The notes: generated from the letters alone by a model not told the origin. A stretch of 41,193 nt of DNA from Dehalococcoidales bacterium (GCA_016286345.1 JAEESL010000008.1:1-41193), one strand, 5' to 3'; positions 16,531-26,095 are shown, counted from the first letter of the stretch. Made by a program: numbers and translations.

Positions 16531-16956
16531 ATGGCTATTGAACGATCATTGATTCTTGTTAAACCTGATGCCGTCGTTAAGGGCAATATTACTGCTATCC
16601 TTAACAGATTTGAGAGCCAGGGTTTAAAACTTGTTGCATGCAGAATGCTCAAAATGGATGAAAAACTTGCACGAATCCATTATGAAGCACATGTCGACAA
16701 ACCCTTCTTCCCGGGTCTTCTGACTTATATTACTTCTGCTCCTATCGTTGCAGCTATCTTCGAAGGCGAGGATGCCGTCGCCCGATGCCGAGCCATCATG
16801 GGTCCCACCAATCCCGCCAATGCTCCTGAAGGTACTATCCGAAAGGATTTCGGCGAGAACATCGAACGAAATGCAGTACACGGATCGGATTCCGTTGAGA
16901 GCGCCAAAAGAGAGATCAGCATCTACTTCACTCCTGATGTGATCCAGGAATATTAA
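16531..16956 (+). CDS. ndk: Nucleoside diphosphate kinase
   Basis: Ndk equilibrates nucleoside di- and triphosphates through a phosphohistidine. The 141-residue product begins ERSLILVKPDAV and has the active-site motif RNAVHGSDS near residue 115 (His is the phosphorylated residue). I use the ATG at 16531 with AAAGGTGA upstream; the track's earlier TTG is inside the leader. Six of nine arginine codons are CGA, unlike most neighbours. It is followed one base later by a flavodoxin gene. Confidence 0.97.
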   Translation: MAIERSLILVKPDAVVKGNITAILNRFESQGLKLVACRMLKMDEKLARIHYEAHVDKPFFPGLLTYITSAPIVAAIFEGEDAVARCRAIMGPTNPANAPEGTIRKDFGENIERNAVHGSDSVESAKREISIYFTPDVIQEY

Positions 16957-16957
16957 G

Positions 16958-17431
16958 ATGTCAAAAATATTAGTGGCATATTTTTCTGCCAGCGGTGTAA
17001 CCAAGAAAACAGCTGAGGAACTTGCTTCGGTAACAGGCGGAGATCTATATGAAATCACTCCGGAACAGCCTTATACCAAAGCAGATCTCAACTGGATGGA
17101 CAGCAATTCAAGATCATCCGTTGAAATGAAGGACAAGTCTTCACGACCTGCAGTTGCAGGCAAATGTGAGGATATGGATAAATATGAGACCATCTTTGTC
17201 GGTTTCCCGATCTGGTGGCATGTTGCGCCTACTATCATCAACTCATTCCTCGAGGCATACGATCTCACCGGTAAGACAGTTGTTCCTTTCGCAACTTCCG
17301 GCGGAAGCGGAATGGGTCATACCAATGAGTTCCTCAGGGACAGCTGCAAGGGTGCAAAACTGGTTGAAGGCAAGCTTTTGAATGGTGTAACAAAAGACGC
17401 CATCAAAGCATGGGCTGATTCCATAAAATAG
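16958..17431 (+). CDS. Flavodoxin
   Basis: 157 residues, a short-chain flavodoxin (Flavodoxin_4-like). The N-terminal FMN phosphate loop is YFSASGVTKKTAEELA, followed by FVGFPIWWHVAPTIINSFLE near residue 80 and ATSGGSGMGHT near 112. It carries electrons or acts as an FMN-dependent reductase in the cytoplasm. It starts one base after ndk, so the two are co-transcribed from the ndk promoter. AGGAAT upstream is the likely ribosome site. A shared terminator follows. Confidence 0.9.
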   Translation: MSKILVAYFSASGVTKKTAEELASVTGGDLYEITPEQPYTKADLNWMDSNSRSSVEMKDKSSRPAVAGKCEDMDKYETIFVGFPIWWHVAPTIINSFLEAYDLTGKTVVPFATSGGSGMGHTNEFLRDSCKGAKLVEGKLLNGVTKDAIKAWADSIK

Positions 17432-17450
17432 TTTTGAAAAAACATATATG

Positions 17451-17489
17451 AAAAATACACGATGCTACTGCTAGCATCGTGTATTTTTT
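17451..17489 (+). terminator. Bidirectional terminator between flavodoxin and pepC
   Basis: Perfect 16-base inverted repeat AAAATACACGATGCTA / TAGCATCGTGTATTTT with a CTGC loop and T/A tracts on both sides. It lies between convergent genes and can serve both. Confidence 0.92.
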
Positions 17490-17528
17490 CAAACACTGAT
17501 CAAATTAGCGTTCACTATATTTATTCTA

Positions 17529-18875
17529 TTAGTCTGCCAGAGTTCCGAACGGATCCCACGGTTCGAGTTCTGTAAGTTCTCCGCTGAGCAGTTTCTGTGA
17601 GTCTTCGTCAAGATATTTCTTGTCTACGACAGCCTGGAAGACGAAATCATCAAACCATTTGTCGCTTGCGACATAATATCCTTCCTGACCGGCATCCTTG
17701 CCCCAGCTGTTTTCGATTCTCCAGCGGTCTGGTTTATATTCATTGTTGAGGTTTACACCGAGTATCACCATTGCATGGTTCATGGCACTGTCGCCGTAAT
17801 CAAGATAGTCAGCTTTTGTGAAGGAGAAAGTTGTGTTGAAAAGCTTTTCGACCGCGGCTGCATCCTGATCGAATATGCCTTCTTTTTTGAGACCGAACTT
17901 CAGACAGTCCGAACCGAACCATACGGGATGGCCGTCTTTTAACTGTTTGATCACAGCTTCCTTGATCTTATCCATTTCAAGGTTCAGATAAGTGACAGGA
18001 CGTCCCTCAGCAACATTTCCGAGGAATTTTACAGTGTAAAGCTTGTTGAACGGCTTATCCTTGGTCGGACCATTGATAAGACTGACATAATCCTGGAGAT
18101 TGATTCCGACATATTTTTTAAAGAAATCCTGGGGAGTTATGCCGAATTCCTGATAGACTCTGTCATCCTTGTCTCTGAGTGTGAGATCGAACTTCTTCGG
18201 AGGTTCGCCAAGGGAGATGCAGAGCATCCTGTAGATCACGTTCAGCATGAGGGTCTTTGTTTTCTTTATTTCATCAGCACCGGCACCCGAATTCTTCATT
18301 TCTCTGAGAGTTTTGGCGTCTTCTCTGAGTTTGGTGGTGATGTACTGATCGAAAACTCTTGAACTGATGGAAGCCTTGGCATCAGGGTAGGCATCCTTTG
18401 GAACGATACCGTATTTTTCAACCAGATTTGAGATCATATCCCACTGGCCGCCGTCACCGATGGGGTCGTTGTTGATGAAGCTGTATAGACGTCCGGTGAT
18501 GGGCTCATCTGCAGTTTTCAGAACTGATTCAAGATAATAATTGGACTTTTCCAGCTTGTCATAGAAGAACAAATAGTTCTGTGACAGCTCAAATGTATCC
18601 AGCTTGTATTTTTTGATGAGCTCATATCTGAAAGTGTTCAGGGCAGCGAAGATCCAGCAGCGTCCGCTGGATTTCTGATCGGTTATCTTGCCCTGTTTAA
18701 GATCTATTGAGAATGTCATCGGATATTTTCGGGCTGCTTCATAATCTGTAGCTGCTTCCATAACTCCGTTCTGGACACTGGCTCTTGCGGCGATCTCATT
18801 TGCTCTGTCGCTGTGGAATGCTTTGCTCATCATTCCGATCTCATCAAATGAGATGCCATCATATTTATCTGTCAT
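17529..18875 (-). CDS. pepC: C1B aminopeptidase (PepC / bleomycin hydrolase family)
   Basis: 448 residues, the usual size. The catalytic triad of the papain-like C1B family is visible: Cys73 in QKSSGRCWIFAALN, His in MNHAMVILGV and Asn in RIENSWGKDAG. The last residues (DPFGTLAD) resemble the C-terminal arm that reaches into the active site and trims peptides from the N terminus. The enzyme is cytoplasmic and hexameric in relatives. AAAGGAG precedes the ATG at a spacing of ten. It is separated from the next minus-strand gene by that gene's terminator, so it has its own promoter. Confidence 0.96.
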   Translation of the reverse strand: MTDKYDGISFDEIGMMSKAFHSDRANEIAARASVQNGVMEAATDYEAARKYPMTFSIDLKQGKITDQKSSGRCWIFAALNTFRYELIKKYKLDTFELSQNYLFFYDKLEKSNYYLESVLKTADEPITGRLYSFINNDPIGDGGQWDMISNLVEKYGIVPKDAYPDAKASISSRVFDQYITTKLREDAKTLREMKNSGAGADEIKKTKTLMLNVIYRMLCISLGEPPKKFDLTLRDKDDRVYQEFGITPQDFFKKYVGINLQDYVSLINGPTKDKPFNKLYTVKFLGNVAEGRPVTYLNLEMDKIKEAVIKQLKDGHPVWFGSDCLKFGLKKEGIFDQDAAAVEKLFNTTFSFTKADYLDYGDSAMNHAMVILGVNLNNEYKPDRWRIENSWGKDAGQEGYYVASDKWFDDFVFQAVVDKKYLDEDSQKLLSGELTELEPWDPFGTLAD

Positions 18876-18931
18876 TATTCAATGACTCCTTTCAATTCTT
18901 ATCATCTTAATTTTAGACCTTTTGCTGTAAT

Positions 18932-18962
18932 AAAAAAGGGCGGAATCTTACCGAATCCGCCC
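18932..18962 (-). terminator. Intrinsic terminator after the CofE-like gene
   Basis: Read on the minus strand, GGGCGGA and TCCGCCC form a GC-rich stem followed by TTTTTTA. It sits about 20 bases after the stop of the CofE-like gene and before pepC. Confidence 0.88.
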
Positions 18963-18982
18963 TCTAATGAATTAAATCAAAC

Positions 18983-20179
18983 TTAGTCTGAAGTATAGTT
19001 GTCGAAGTAACCCTGGATGAAAATCACAGGAGTACCTTTGTCGCCGCTGCCGCTTGTAAGGTCGCAGAGTGAACCGATAAGATCGGTCAGCTGTCGGGGT
19101 GTGGTTCCTTCACTTGCCATGTTGCCGACCAGATTTGAATCTTTGGATCTGATGCTGGCTTTGATGGCTTCTTTCAGTTCTTCGCCCTTAAGGTTGCCGT
19201 AATCATTATCGGCAAGATATTTGAGCTTAAGTTCGTTCGGAGTGCCTTTTAAGCCTGAAGTGTAGGCAGGGGATACGACCGGATCGGCAAGCTCCCAGAT
19301 CTTTCCGACTGGATCCTTGAATGCGCCGTCGCCATAGACCATGACTTCAACTTTCTTGCCGGTCTTGGCAAGCAGTCTGTCCTGAATGTTTTCGACCAGA
19401 GCCTGGCAGTCGCGGGGGAATAACTTAACTTTGTCTTCAGTGGCTTTGTTTGAGCCGAGGAGACCATATTTTTCATTGCATCCGCTGCCGTTTACTGAAT
19501 ATGTCATGATGTCATCAAGTCCGAGAACGATCTTGGCTCCTGCCTTTTGGAGAACGTCCTTGGTATGCTTTCGGGTGTGTATGTCACAGTTGATAACCTT
19601 GTCGGTGTATTTAAGGATGGTCTGTGCCTGATTGGAGAAGATCACTTCGCATTCGGCTCCGCTCTCTTTAATGAGGCTCATATAGTAATCAACGTAATCG
19701 GTTCCGGTGAACTGATGTTTGTAAACACCGAAAACCTCACGGTACTTTTCAAGAGTAAGTACATCGTTATACGGATTGATACCTGATGCATAAAGCTTTT
19801 CGATATCGAGGATAGAGTTGCCGACTTCATCAGAAGGGTAGCTGAGCATAAGAATGACTTTATCGACACCTTTTGCGATACCTCTCAGACAGATAGCAAA
19901 TCGGTTTCTGGAAAGGATCGGGAATATAACACCAACGGTTCCGCCGTCTGTTCTTGCCCTGACGTCTTCGGCTATATCATCAACGGATGCATAATTGCCC
20001 TGGGATCGTGCAACGATTGATTCTGTGACAGCAACGATGTCTCTGTCGTGAATAGTAAGTTTTGCATAATCTGCAGCATCCAAAATTGCCTTTGTTACGA
20101 TTGCAGCGAGGTCATCGCCTTCTCTGATTACCGGACAGCGAACACCATAAGATGCGGTTCCGATCATTCTGTTAGTCAT
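18983..20179 (-). CDS. CofE-like (coenzyme F420-0:L-glutamate ligase family) protein
   Basis: 398 residues. The N-terminal third carries the CofE-type region: VKTPVI-like RCPVIREGDDL, then DRDIVAVTESIVARSQGNY. Further on are SNQAQTILKYTDKVINCDIHTR and GDGAFKDPVGKIWELADPVVSPAY, typical of the long, stand-alone version seen in many anaerobes that lack known F420 synthesis. True CofE adds glutamate to F420-0; the activity of this long form is not established. I start it at the ATG preceded by AGGGAG, 14 codons inside the track ORF. No other F420 genes are in the window. Confidence 0.82.
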   Translation of the reverse strand: MTNRMIGTASYGVRCPVIREGDDLAAIVTKAILDAADYAKLTIHDRDIVAVTESIVARSQGNYASVDDIAEDVRARTDGGTVGVIFPILSRNRFAICLRGIAKGVDKVILMLSYPSDEVGNSILDIEKLYASGINPYNDVLTLEKYREVFGVYKHQFTGTDYVDYYMSLIKESGAECEVIFSNQAQTILKYTDKVINCDIHTRKHTKDVLQKAGAKIVLGLDDIMTYSVNGSGCNEKYGLLGSNKATEDKVKLFPRDCQALVENIQDRLLAKTGKKVEVMVYGDGAFKDPVGKIWELADPVVSPAYTSGLKGTPNELKLKYLADNDYGNLKGEELKEAIKASIRSKDSNLVGNMASEGTTPRQLTDLIGSLCDLTSGSGDKGTPVIFIQGYFDNYTSD

Positions 20180-20276
20180 ACTAATGTTCTCCCTATAAAC
20201 TCTAAGTCGGATGTATTCCAAAAAAAATATAATAAATTATCAAAAGCCAATTTTACAATACAAAAATAGGATTTTT

Positions 20277-21479
20277 TTATGAGGCCTTGTAATTTTTTGC
20301 AAGACCGCCCTGGGATGTTTCACGATAGATTCTGCCCATATCCTGCCCTGTTTCATACATGGTCCTGACAACCGTATCGAAGGAAACCTTGTGTGAATCC
20401 GTCAGGAAATTGGCCAGTGAAAGGGCATTGATGGCACGCATTGCGGCAACAGCGCATCTTTCGATGCACGGTATCTGTACCAGTCCGTCGATCGGGTCAC
20501 ATGTCAGACCGAGATGATGTTCCATAGCAACTTCTGCTGCATATTCGATCTGATCGATGCTCATTCCATGGAGTTCAGCCAGGGCAGCCGCACACATTGA
20601 GCATGCCGTGCCGATCTCTGCCTGGCATCCGCATTCAGCACCCGAAATTGAAGCATTTTGTTTTACGATATTTCCTATGACTCCTCCGGCAGCCAGCGCC
20701 CTGGCGATCTGTTCCTCGGAAAAATGCTTTGTTTCCTGCATATATTTCAATGCCGCAGGCATGACACCGCAGGAACCGCATGTGGGGGCAGTCACTATGG
20801 TACCGGCAGATGCATTCTGTTCAGCAACCGCAAAACCATATGCACATACCAGTCTGTTTTCATGAGTCTGAGGGCTTTCATCCATATGTCTCTGGTTATA
20901 CAGGATGCGGGCTCTTCTCTTGGTTCCGAGAATACCCGGAAGCGTTCCTGTAGCACTGAGCCCTGCATCTATTGATGCTTCCATCACATGCCAGCAGTGA
21001 AGAAGATAATCTATGATCTCAGGCCCCTCATGTTCAATGACATAATCACTCAGTTTGATCCGTTTTTTATTGCAGTAATCTGCTATATCCCTGAAATTCT
21101 GTTCAGGGTAAATCTCAGGAGAGTCAAAATCAGGTCTTCCTTCGATTTTTATGCTTCCTCCGCCGACAGAATATACAGTCATTCTGCCGATGGTCATTCC
21201 TTCTTTCTTTGCTTCGAATGTCATTGTATTGGGATGGGGGATATCCTGTCTTTCGTTATCAAAAAAGATAACGGTCCTTATTTTTCCCAGTACATTGGTG
21301 ATGGCTACATCCGTGAGGTGGCCTTTGCCCGTTGCGGCCAGTGAACCGTAGAGCGTGACGATATATTTGTCTGCATCGGGATTTTCTTTCAGGAAAACGG
21401 ATGCGGCAACGTGAGGTCCCATAGTGTGGGAGCTTGATGGTCCAAGTCCGATCTTATACAGTTCTTTGAGTGATTTCAT
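20277..21479 (-). CDS. L-serine dehydratase, iron-sulfur, single chain
   Basis: Converts L-serine to pyruvate and ammonia using an oxygen-sensitive 4Fe-4S cluster. The 400-residue chain joins the beta domain (N-terminal, IGLGPSSSHTMGP) and the alpha domain (APTCGSCGVMPA; GAECGCQAEIGTACSMCAAA). Those cysteines are the likely cluster ligands. The beta domain is shorter than in E. coli SdaA-type enzymes and no ACT domain is visible. AGAGGTG lies six bases before the ATG. It is transcribed in the same direction as the CofE-like gene, 97 bases upstream of it, with an AT-rich gap between. Confidence 0.93.
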   Translation of the reverse strand: MKSLKELYKIGLGPSSSHTMGPHVAASVFLKENPDADKYIVTLYGSLAATGKGHLTDVAITNVLGKIRTVIFFDNERQDIPHPNTMTFEAKKEGMTIGRMTVYSVGGGSIKIEGRPDFDSPEIYPEQNFRDIADYCNKKRIKLSDYVIEHEGPEIIDYLLHCWHVMEASIDAGLSATGTLPGILGTKRRARILYNQRHMDESPQTHENRLVCAYGFAVAEQNASAGTIVTAPTCGSCGVMPAALKYMQETKHFSEEQIARALAAGGVIGNIVKQNASISGAECGCQAEIGTACSMCAAALAELHGMSIDQIEYAAEVAMEHHLGLTCDPIDGLVQIPCIERCAVAAMRAINALSLANFLTDSHKVSFDTVVRTMYETGQDMGRIYRETSQGGLAKNYKAS

Positions 21480-21521
21480 TGGACACCTCTTATACCAAAT
21501 AATGGTTGAAACGGTTCAAAA

Positions 21522-22364
21522 TTATGAATAAACAACGATAAGGCCGTGTCTCTCGGCATAAAAACTGTCCAGTCCGCGTGTTTCAAAAATCTCGATATGG
21601 GCTCCGCCCCAAATCTTGAGGATCTCCTGTTTCAATAATTCAGCTGCAGTCTGATTCTGACAGTGGCTGATAATAACAGTCTTAATGTTCAGAGTTGATT
21701 CCCTGATATCATCGATGATGGACTTTATGGCATTCTTGGAGCCGTGGGTCTTGCTTTTCACTTTAATCTTTCCATTGTCTCCGATGCCGATGCCCCAGAA
21801 ATTGAGCTTCCTGGCAAGGAAACCTGCCAGGGGAGACATCCTTCCGTTTCGGACAAGGTTGTTGAACGAACACAATGCGAAAACAGTGTGAATGGTTTCC
21901 GAGCATTTTTTGGCATGTTCAACAACTTCTTCAAATGACATTCCTGCTTTAATACACCATAAGATGTCATACACCAGAGCAATCAAAGCCGGTCCGGTGG
22001 ACAGGGAGTTAATGAGAGAGATCTTTTTTTCGTGATCTGATGCCTTGAGCTCCTGTATGGCAGTATGTGCACTGTTGAAACTGCCTGACAGTTCCTTGGA
22101 AATGGTCAAAGCAATGGTGTGGCCTTTCATTTTGAAACACTGAAGCCAGGTCTGGGGAGAAGGGCAGGAAGTCCTGGATGTTTTATCATGTGCTTCCATA
22201 TCATCGACAAGTTTATTCACGTCGATATTTTCGTCATCGACATAATCTTTGTCTCCGGTATGGATAATAAAAGGAACTGAATACAATTTGACGTCTTCAG
22301 TTTCGCTGATAAAATCTGCCGGTTTCAGGTCGCAGCTTGAATCAGTAACAATATTCCAAGTCAT
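21522..22364 (-). CDS. DegV family protein (fatty-acid binding)
   Basis: 280 residues. The DegV hallmarks are VTDSSCDL at the N terminus, SRTSCPSP near residue 63, the [14 protein letters not shown] loop near 83 and the C-terminal SHCQN and [11 protein letters not shown]. DegV/FakB proteins bind a fatty acid in the cytoplasm; FakB versions present it to the kinase FakA. No fakA is in this window. The ribosome site is weak (AAAGAGAT). It precedes the serine dehydratase on the same strand by 42 bases. Confidence 0.9.
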   Translation of the reverse strand: MTWNIVTDSSCDLKPADFISETEDVKLYSVPFIIHTGDKDYVDDENIDVNKLVDDMEAHDKTSRTSCPSPQTWLQCFKMKGHTIALTISKELSGSFNSAHTAIQELKASDHEKKISLINSLSTGPALIALVYDILWCIKAGMSFEEVVEHAKKCSETIHTVFALCSFNNLVRNGRMSPLAGFLARKLNFWGIGIGDNGKIKVKSKTHGSKNAIKSIIDDIRESTLNIKTVIISHCQNQTAAELLKQEILKIWGGAHIEIFETRGLDSFYAERHGLIVVYS

Positions 22365-22459
22365 AAATCTATCTCTTTATTGATCTATATTTCTTTTTTT
22401 ATCTCTTTTATTAAAACCTATAAGACGATACAAGACAAATACGTATGTATCCAGTTTTC

Positions 22460-22489
22460 TTGGAAGACTTCCCGGAAAAAATGTAAACT
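22460..22489 (+). promoter_or_regulatory. tsaD promoter (leaderless transcript likely)
   Basis: TTGGAA (22460-22465) and TAAACT (22484-22489) are 18 bases apart. Seven bases after the -10 box comes the tsaD ATG (22497), exactly where transcription should begin. There is no Shine-Dalgarno sequence. Confidence 0.55.
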
Positions 22490-22496
22490 AATCAGT

Positions 22497-23474
22497 ATGA
22501 AGATCTTAGGAATTGAAAGTTCCTGTGATGAGACTGCCGCGTCGGTAGTCGAAAACGGAACGGAAATATTATCGAATGAGGTCGCTTCCCAGATCGACAT
22601 CCATACCAAATACGGAGGAGTCGTTCCTGAAGTTGCGTCCCGCGCACATCTGGAAGCGGTATACCCTGTGATATACGAAGCCGTGCATAAGGCAGGTGTC
22701 ACATGGGATGAAATTTCTGCGGTAACAGTATCATATGGTCCGGGACTGGCCGGATCTCTTCTGGTCGGAGTGAGTGCAGCCAAAGCCGTTGCCTATGCAT
22801 CCGGAAAACCGTTGGTCGGCATCAATCATATGGAAGGACATATATATGCAAACTGGCTCAGCGGTGATATTCCCGAATTTCCGCTCATCTGTCTGACAGT
22901 GTCAGGAGGACATACGGATCTCATTCTTATGACCGGACACGGAAAGTATAAGATGCTAGGAAGTACCAGGGATGATGCGGCGGGAGAAGCTTTTGACAAG
23001 GTCGCAAGACTTCTGGGGCTGGGGTATCCCGGAGGCCCTGTGATTGACAGGGAAGCACAGAAGGGAACTCCGTGCATTTCTCTTCCGCATGCCGTAATGG
23101 ATGATCCTTATTCCTTCAGTTTCAGCGGCATTAAGACACACCTGTACAGGATGTGTGAGAATGAACTTCCTGCAAGTATTCCTGATATCTGTGCATCGTT
23201 CCAGAAGTCGGTAGTTGATACTCTTGTCGAAAAAACAGTTCATGCAGCCAGGGAATATAACGCAAAAACGATAATTCTTTCCGGCGGCGTTGCAGCTAAC
23301 AGCGGTCTGAGGGAGACAATAAAGAAAGAATCTCCTGTGAGAGTATGTATGCCTCCGAGAGGCCTTTGCACAGATAATGCGGCAATGGTTGCAAGTGCAG
23401 GCTATTTCAGATTCATCAATGGTTCAAGATCCGACCTTGATCTTGATATCGTGCCCAACCTAGTTCTCTGCTGA
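22497..23474 (+). CDS. tsaD: tRNA N6-threonylcarbamoyladenosine transferase TsaD
   Basis: TsaD transfers the threonylcarbamoyl group to A37 of tRNAs. The 325-residue protein begins [18 protein letters not shown]. It has the metal-binding His111 and His115 in [10 protein letters not shown], the ATP loop [11 protein letters not shown], and near the C terminus [11 protein letters not shown] and DNAAM. I use the ATG at 22497; the 39 extra codons of the track ORF have non-family sequence and cover the promoter. Its 3' end overlaps the convergent PAP2 gene by 15 bases. Its partners tsaB and tsaE lie 11 kb to the left. Confidence 0.96.
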   Translation: MKILGIESSCDETAASVVENGTEILSNEVASQIDIHTKYGGVVPEVASRAHLEAVYPVIYEAVHKAGVTWDEISAVTVSYGPGLAGSLLVGVSAAKAVAYASGKPLVGINHMEGHIYANWLSGDIPEFPLICLTVSGGHTDLILMTGHGKYKMLGSTRDDAAGEAFDKVARLLGLGYPGGPVIDREAQKGTPCISLPHAVMDDPYSFSFSGIKTHLYRMCENELPASIPDICASFQKSVVDTLVEKTVHAAREYNAKTIILSGGVAANSGLRETIKKESPVRVCMPPRGLCTDNAAMVASAGYFRFINGSRSDLDLDIVPNLVLC

Positions 23475-24368
23475 TGGCTTTTCAAAAAGACCGATCTTTA
23501 CTCCGATCAACGGGTAAAGAAACGCGAATGCAGTTGCGGCAAAATATCTGATGAATTTTATAAGAGCCATTTCCGGCAGGAGCAGATGCGGAATATATAA
23601 TATTGCCCCGCAGCAGAGTCCTCCGACCAGGAACCTCAGTATTTTTTGCTTTGTCGAACCGTTGCATGAGAAGCCCAGACGAGTCTCTTCCACAGTGTAA
23701 AAGATCAGTGCTGCTCCCAGCATAGTTAATGTTTTGGCCAGACTGGTGAATGCGACAGGATCTCCGTTGAAAAACTGAAGGATTATACTGATTGTCAGCC
23801 CGGCAAAGGTTGCCAGTCCTCCAAGTAAATAGAATTGCTTTCTGTATTTCATAACTTCATCGAGGTATTTGTCCAGGAATCTGTAGAAAAGGAAAACAAC
23901 GGAAAGCCCCAGTAACGCCCCGGCTACGACATCGATCAGCCAGTGTACGCAAAGTACCATTCTAGACAGGGGTATGAGAATTATCAGGATGATACAGAGA
24001 ACATACAGCTTTGAATGATGTGCCAGTGCCCCGTAAACACTGCCTGCGTTGGTCGAATGTCCGCTTGGGAATGAATATCCCATTTCAACTTCCATTTCCT
24101 TTGCATTAAGTCCGTCTATGACATTCCAGGGTCTGGGAGCTTTGAAAGAAGCTTTTATTATTCCCGAAATATTTGAAGCGATAAGTACTATTATAGTTCC
24201 TGCAATACCTTTTTTCTTGTCGATACACCAGAATATCAACAGCAGAATGAATGTCGGAAAAAATTCATTTCCGAGAAAGCTTATAACTTTAGCGGTATAG
24301 AAAATAAACGGGTTGTCGTTGATTCCCGAAAAGAAAAGAAGAATATTCCTCTGCAGTTCCATAAACAT
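23460..24368 (-). CDS. PAP2-family membrane phosphatase
   Basis: 302 residues with about seven or eight membrane segments. The three PAP2 phosphatase motifs are present: [10 protein letters not shown] near residue 71, PSGHS near 100, and [16 protein letters not shown] near 136-150, containing the catalytic His and Asp. A second membrane half extends beyond the usual domain. Likely substrates are phosphatidic acid or undecaprenyl pyrophosphate. The gene ends inside tsaD (convergent overlap) and starts 27 bases after the terminase stop. Two possible ATGs are two codons apart and neither has a good ribosome site. Confidence 0.88.
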   Translation of the reverse strand: MFMELQRNILLFFSGINDNPFIFYTAKVISFLGNEFFPTFILLLIFWCIDKKKGIAGTIIVLIASNISGIIKASFKAPRPWNVIDGLNAKEMEVEMGYSFPSGHSTNAGSVYGALAHHSKLYVLCIILIILIPLSRMVLCVHWLIDVVAGALLGLSVVFLFYRFLDKYLDEVMKYRKQFYLLGGLATFAGLTISIILQFFNGDPVAFTSLAKTLTMLGAALIFYTVEETRLGFSCNGSTKQKILRFLVGGLCCGAILYIPHLLLPEMALIKFIRYFAATAFAFLYPLIGVKIGLFEKPSAEN

Positions 24369-24395
24369 AAAACTAATAATTGCACTCTGCCATTA

Positions 24396-25616
24396 TTATT
24401 TCAAATTATTTCCCGATGCTATTCTCCATATTTTCAGCATAGAATCCCTGGTGATGATCCCCGGGAATTTCTCTCCTGTGACAGCATAACGCCTTGCATC
24501 CATCATATGTGAATATCTGTGATTTGTGTCATTTGTGAGGTTTCCGTCACCATCTTTCAGATAATGAAAATTCCGCTGTTCGGTTATTGCATTGAGAGAA
24601 TCCTTTGTCCAGAAAAGGTTGTACTGCCTTACTTTCTGATGACCGAACTCCACAGAATTTCCCTCCTTGCGGCATCCCAGGGCGTTGAAACCAAGATCTC
24701 TCAGTTCATGGATCATGGCCGGACTTGCGGAATCACACCAGATCCTTCTCTTTCCGATATTGAACTCCCGTAATCTTTCCGCTATATCCCGGCAGGTGAG
24801 CCCGGATTCGTAAAGGAGCTCCTTTGAAAACAGATCGCTGCCTTTGATTACACATTCACATACAGCTGTCGGGTCATTGTATCCCCAGTCCAGCCCGAAG
24901 AAGTGTTCTCCGTCCCCGGGAAGATTATCGACCATTCTCAGATCGGGATACACCAGCCCCTCGGTCTTTCCGACCAGTCCCAGTCCATAGACGTTCCACC
25001 AGTTCTTATCGTTTTTCATGGATTCTATATTGCGGATAGTTTCGGGTGACAGGACATTAAGGGCATCTCTGTATGTCGAATGAATATAGCAGTTCTCCTT
25101 GTTTCCGAGCAGTTCGGAATGAGCCCAGAATTCACCTACAGGATTCCAGTCGAGAAAGGTGAAATAGTTGGTACGGATATCAAGCTCTCTGAAAGCTTCC
25201 AGCGGAATGTTGTTGCATTCGTTGATGTAGAGGATGTCTCTCCTGGCACCGCGGAGTTTGGATGAATTGTCTGCTGAGAAGAATTCTATCTTGCAATTGG
25301 GGAAGGAATATATGAAATCCGTCTTGTTCCACATACTGTCATCAAAACGGTCTCCAAGGATGTTTCTGAAGTCCCGGATGCATCCTCTCTTCAGATGAGG
25401 AAGTGTTTCACTGACGACAGATATCAGTTTTTTGTTTTTACACCGGTCTGCATAAAAGATCAGAAACTGAAGGATGGAATATGTTTTTGAAGAAGAAGTC
25501 CCGCCTTCGTTCAGAGCCCGTCTGTAGCCTCCGAAGAAAGCCTTGAAATTCTGCTTGAAAACATTGGTGACTCTATATCTGAATTCACTCATTTTCTTCT
25601 GTTGTTTTGAATTCAT
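24396..25616 (-). CDS. Phage terminase large subunit (PBSX type)
   Basis: 406 residues, full length for a TerL motor. The ATPase part has a Walker A-like GGTSSSKTYS near residue 38-47 and Walker B/catalytic Glu in DILYINECNN near 128-137. The nuclease part has FGLDWGYNDPTA near 240, CDSASP near 290 and a C-terminal MMDARRYAV acidic motif. TerL packages phage DNA into proheads. The start may instead be nine codons in, where ATGAGTGA overlaps the small-subunit stop. No portal or capsid gene follows: the next gene is host PAP2. All key motifs look intact, so it is not an obvious pseudogene. Confidence 0.88.
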   Translation of the reverse strand: MNSKQQKKMSEFRYRVTNVFKQNFKAFFGGYRRALNEGGTSSSKTYSILQFLIFYADRCKNKKLISVVSETLPHLKRGCIRDFRNILGDRFDDSMWNKTDFIYSFPNCKIEFFSADNSSKLRGARRDILYINECNNIPLEAFRELDIRTNYFTFLDWNPVGEFWAHSELLGNKENCYIHSTYRDALNVLSPETIRNIESMKNDKNWWNVYGLGLVGKTEGLVYPDLRMVDNLPGDGEHFFGLDWGYNDPTAVCECVIKGSDLFSKELLYESGLTCRDIAERLREFNIGKRRIWCDSASPAMIHELRDLGFNALGCRKEGNSVEFGHQKVRQYNLFWTKDSLNAITEQRNFHYLKDGDGNLTNDTNHRYSHMMDARRYAVTGEKFPGIITRDSMLKIWRIASGNNLK

Positions 25617-26010
25617 CTATGTCGGGAGAAGAGAGTGCCTGTTCCATAAGAAGCTTCATTTCGGTATCGGATGTTTCTACTACCGTCTTATCAGGAACAA
25701 ATACCTCTCCGGATGAAGCAGGAGAACTGTCTTTTTCTGTCCATCCTGAATTCTTCCCGAGAGTTTTCAGAACATAGATAATAGAAGTCGATTCGCCTTT
25801 TTCTATTTTTTCGAATAAAGCGCACTCGGCATAGTATATGAACTTCTGACGTTCATTTTTCAGCGCGGTTTTTCTTGATTCGCTCTCTTCAATGTATTTT
25901 TTAACTGCAGCGACATTGCAGTTGAGCAGCATGGCAAGACTTTCGATGTTTCCGAGACTTTTGGGAAGAGCTTCGTCATAGTCGCTTTTTCTGAAAGGAT
26001 ACTTTTGCAT
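25585..26010 (-). CDS. Probable terminase small subunit
   Basis: 141 residues. The first 45 residues (SLGNIESLAMLLNCNVAAVKKYIEES) form a helix-turn-helix-like unit of the kind used by TerS to bind the packaging site. A helical middle (YYAECALFEKIEKGES) follows, and the acidic, disordered C terminus probably contacts TerL. Identity rests mainly on position directly upstream of, and overlapping, the large subunit. GAGAGGT lies five to six bases before the ATG. Sequence similarity to known TerS families is weak, as usual. Confidence 0.72.
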   Translation of the reverse strand: MQKYPFRKSDYDEALPKSLGNIESLAMLLNCNVAAVKKYIEESESRKTALKNERQKFIYYAECALFEKIEKGESTSIIYVLKTLGKNSGWTEKDSSPASSGEVFVPDKTVVETSDTEMKLLMEQALSSPDIDEFKTTEENE

Positions 26011-26095
26011 AATGACCTCTCAGAAAATGGTATGTTTCAGATTGCAGAATGCGATAACAGATATTAATCAGCAGTTAAGGTATTCAAAAAAACAG

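Noticed and set aside
24369-24395. Possible phage attachment site at the left edge of the phage-like island
   Set aside because: I compared it by eye with the right edge after 27507 and saw no shared direct repeat. No integrase or tRNA gene is present.
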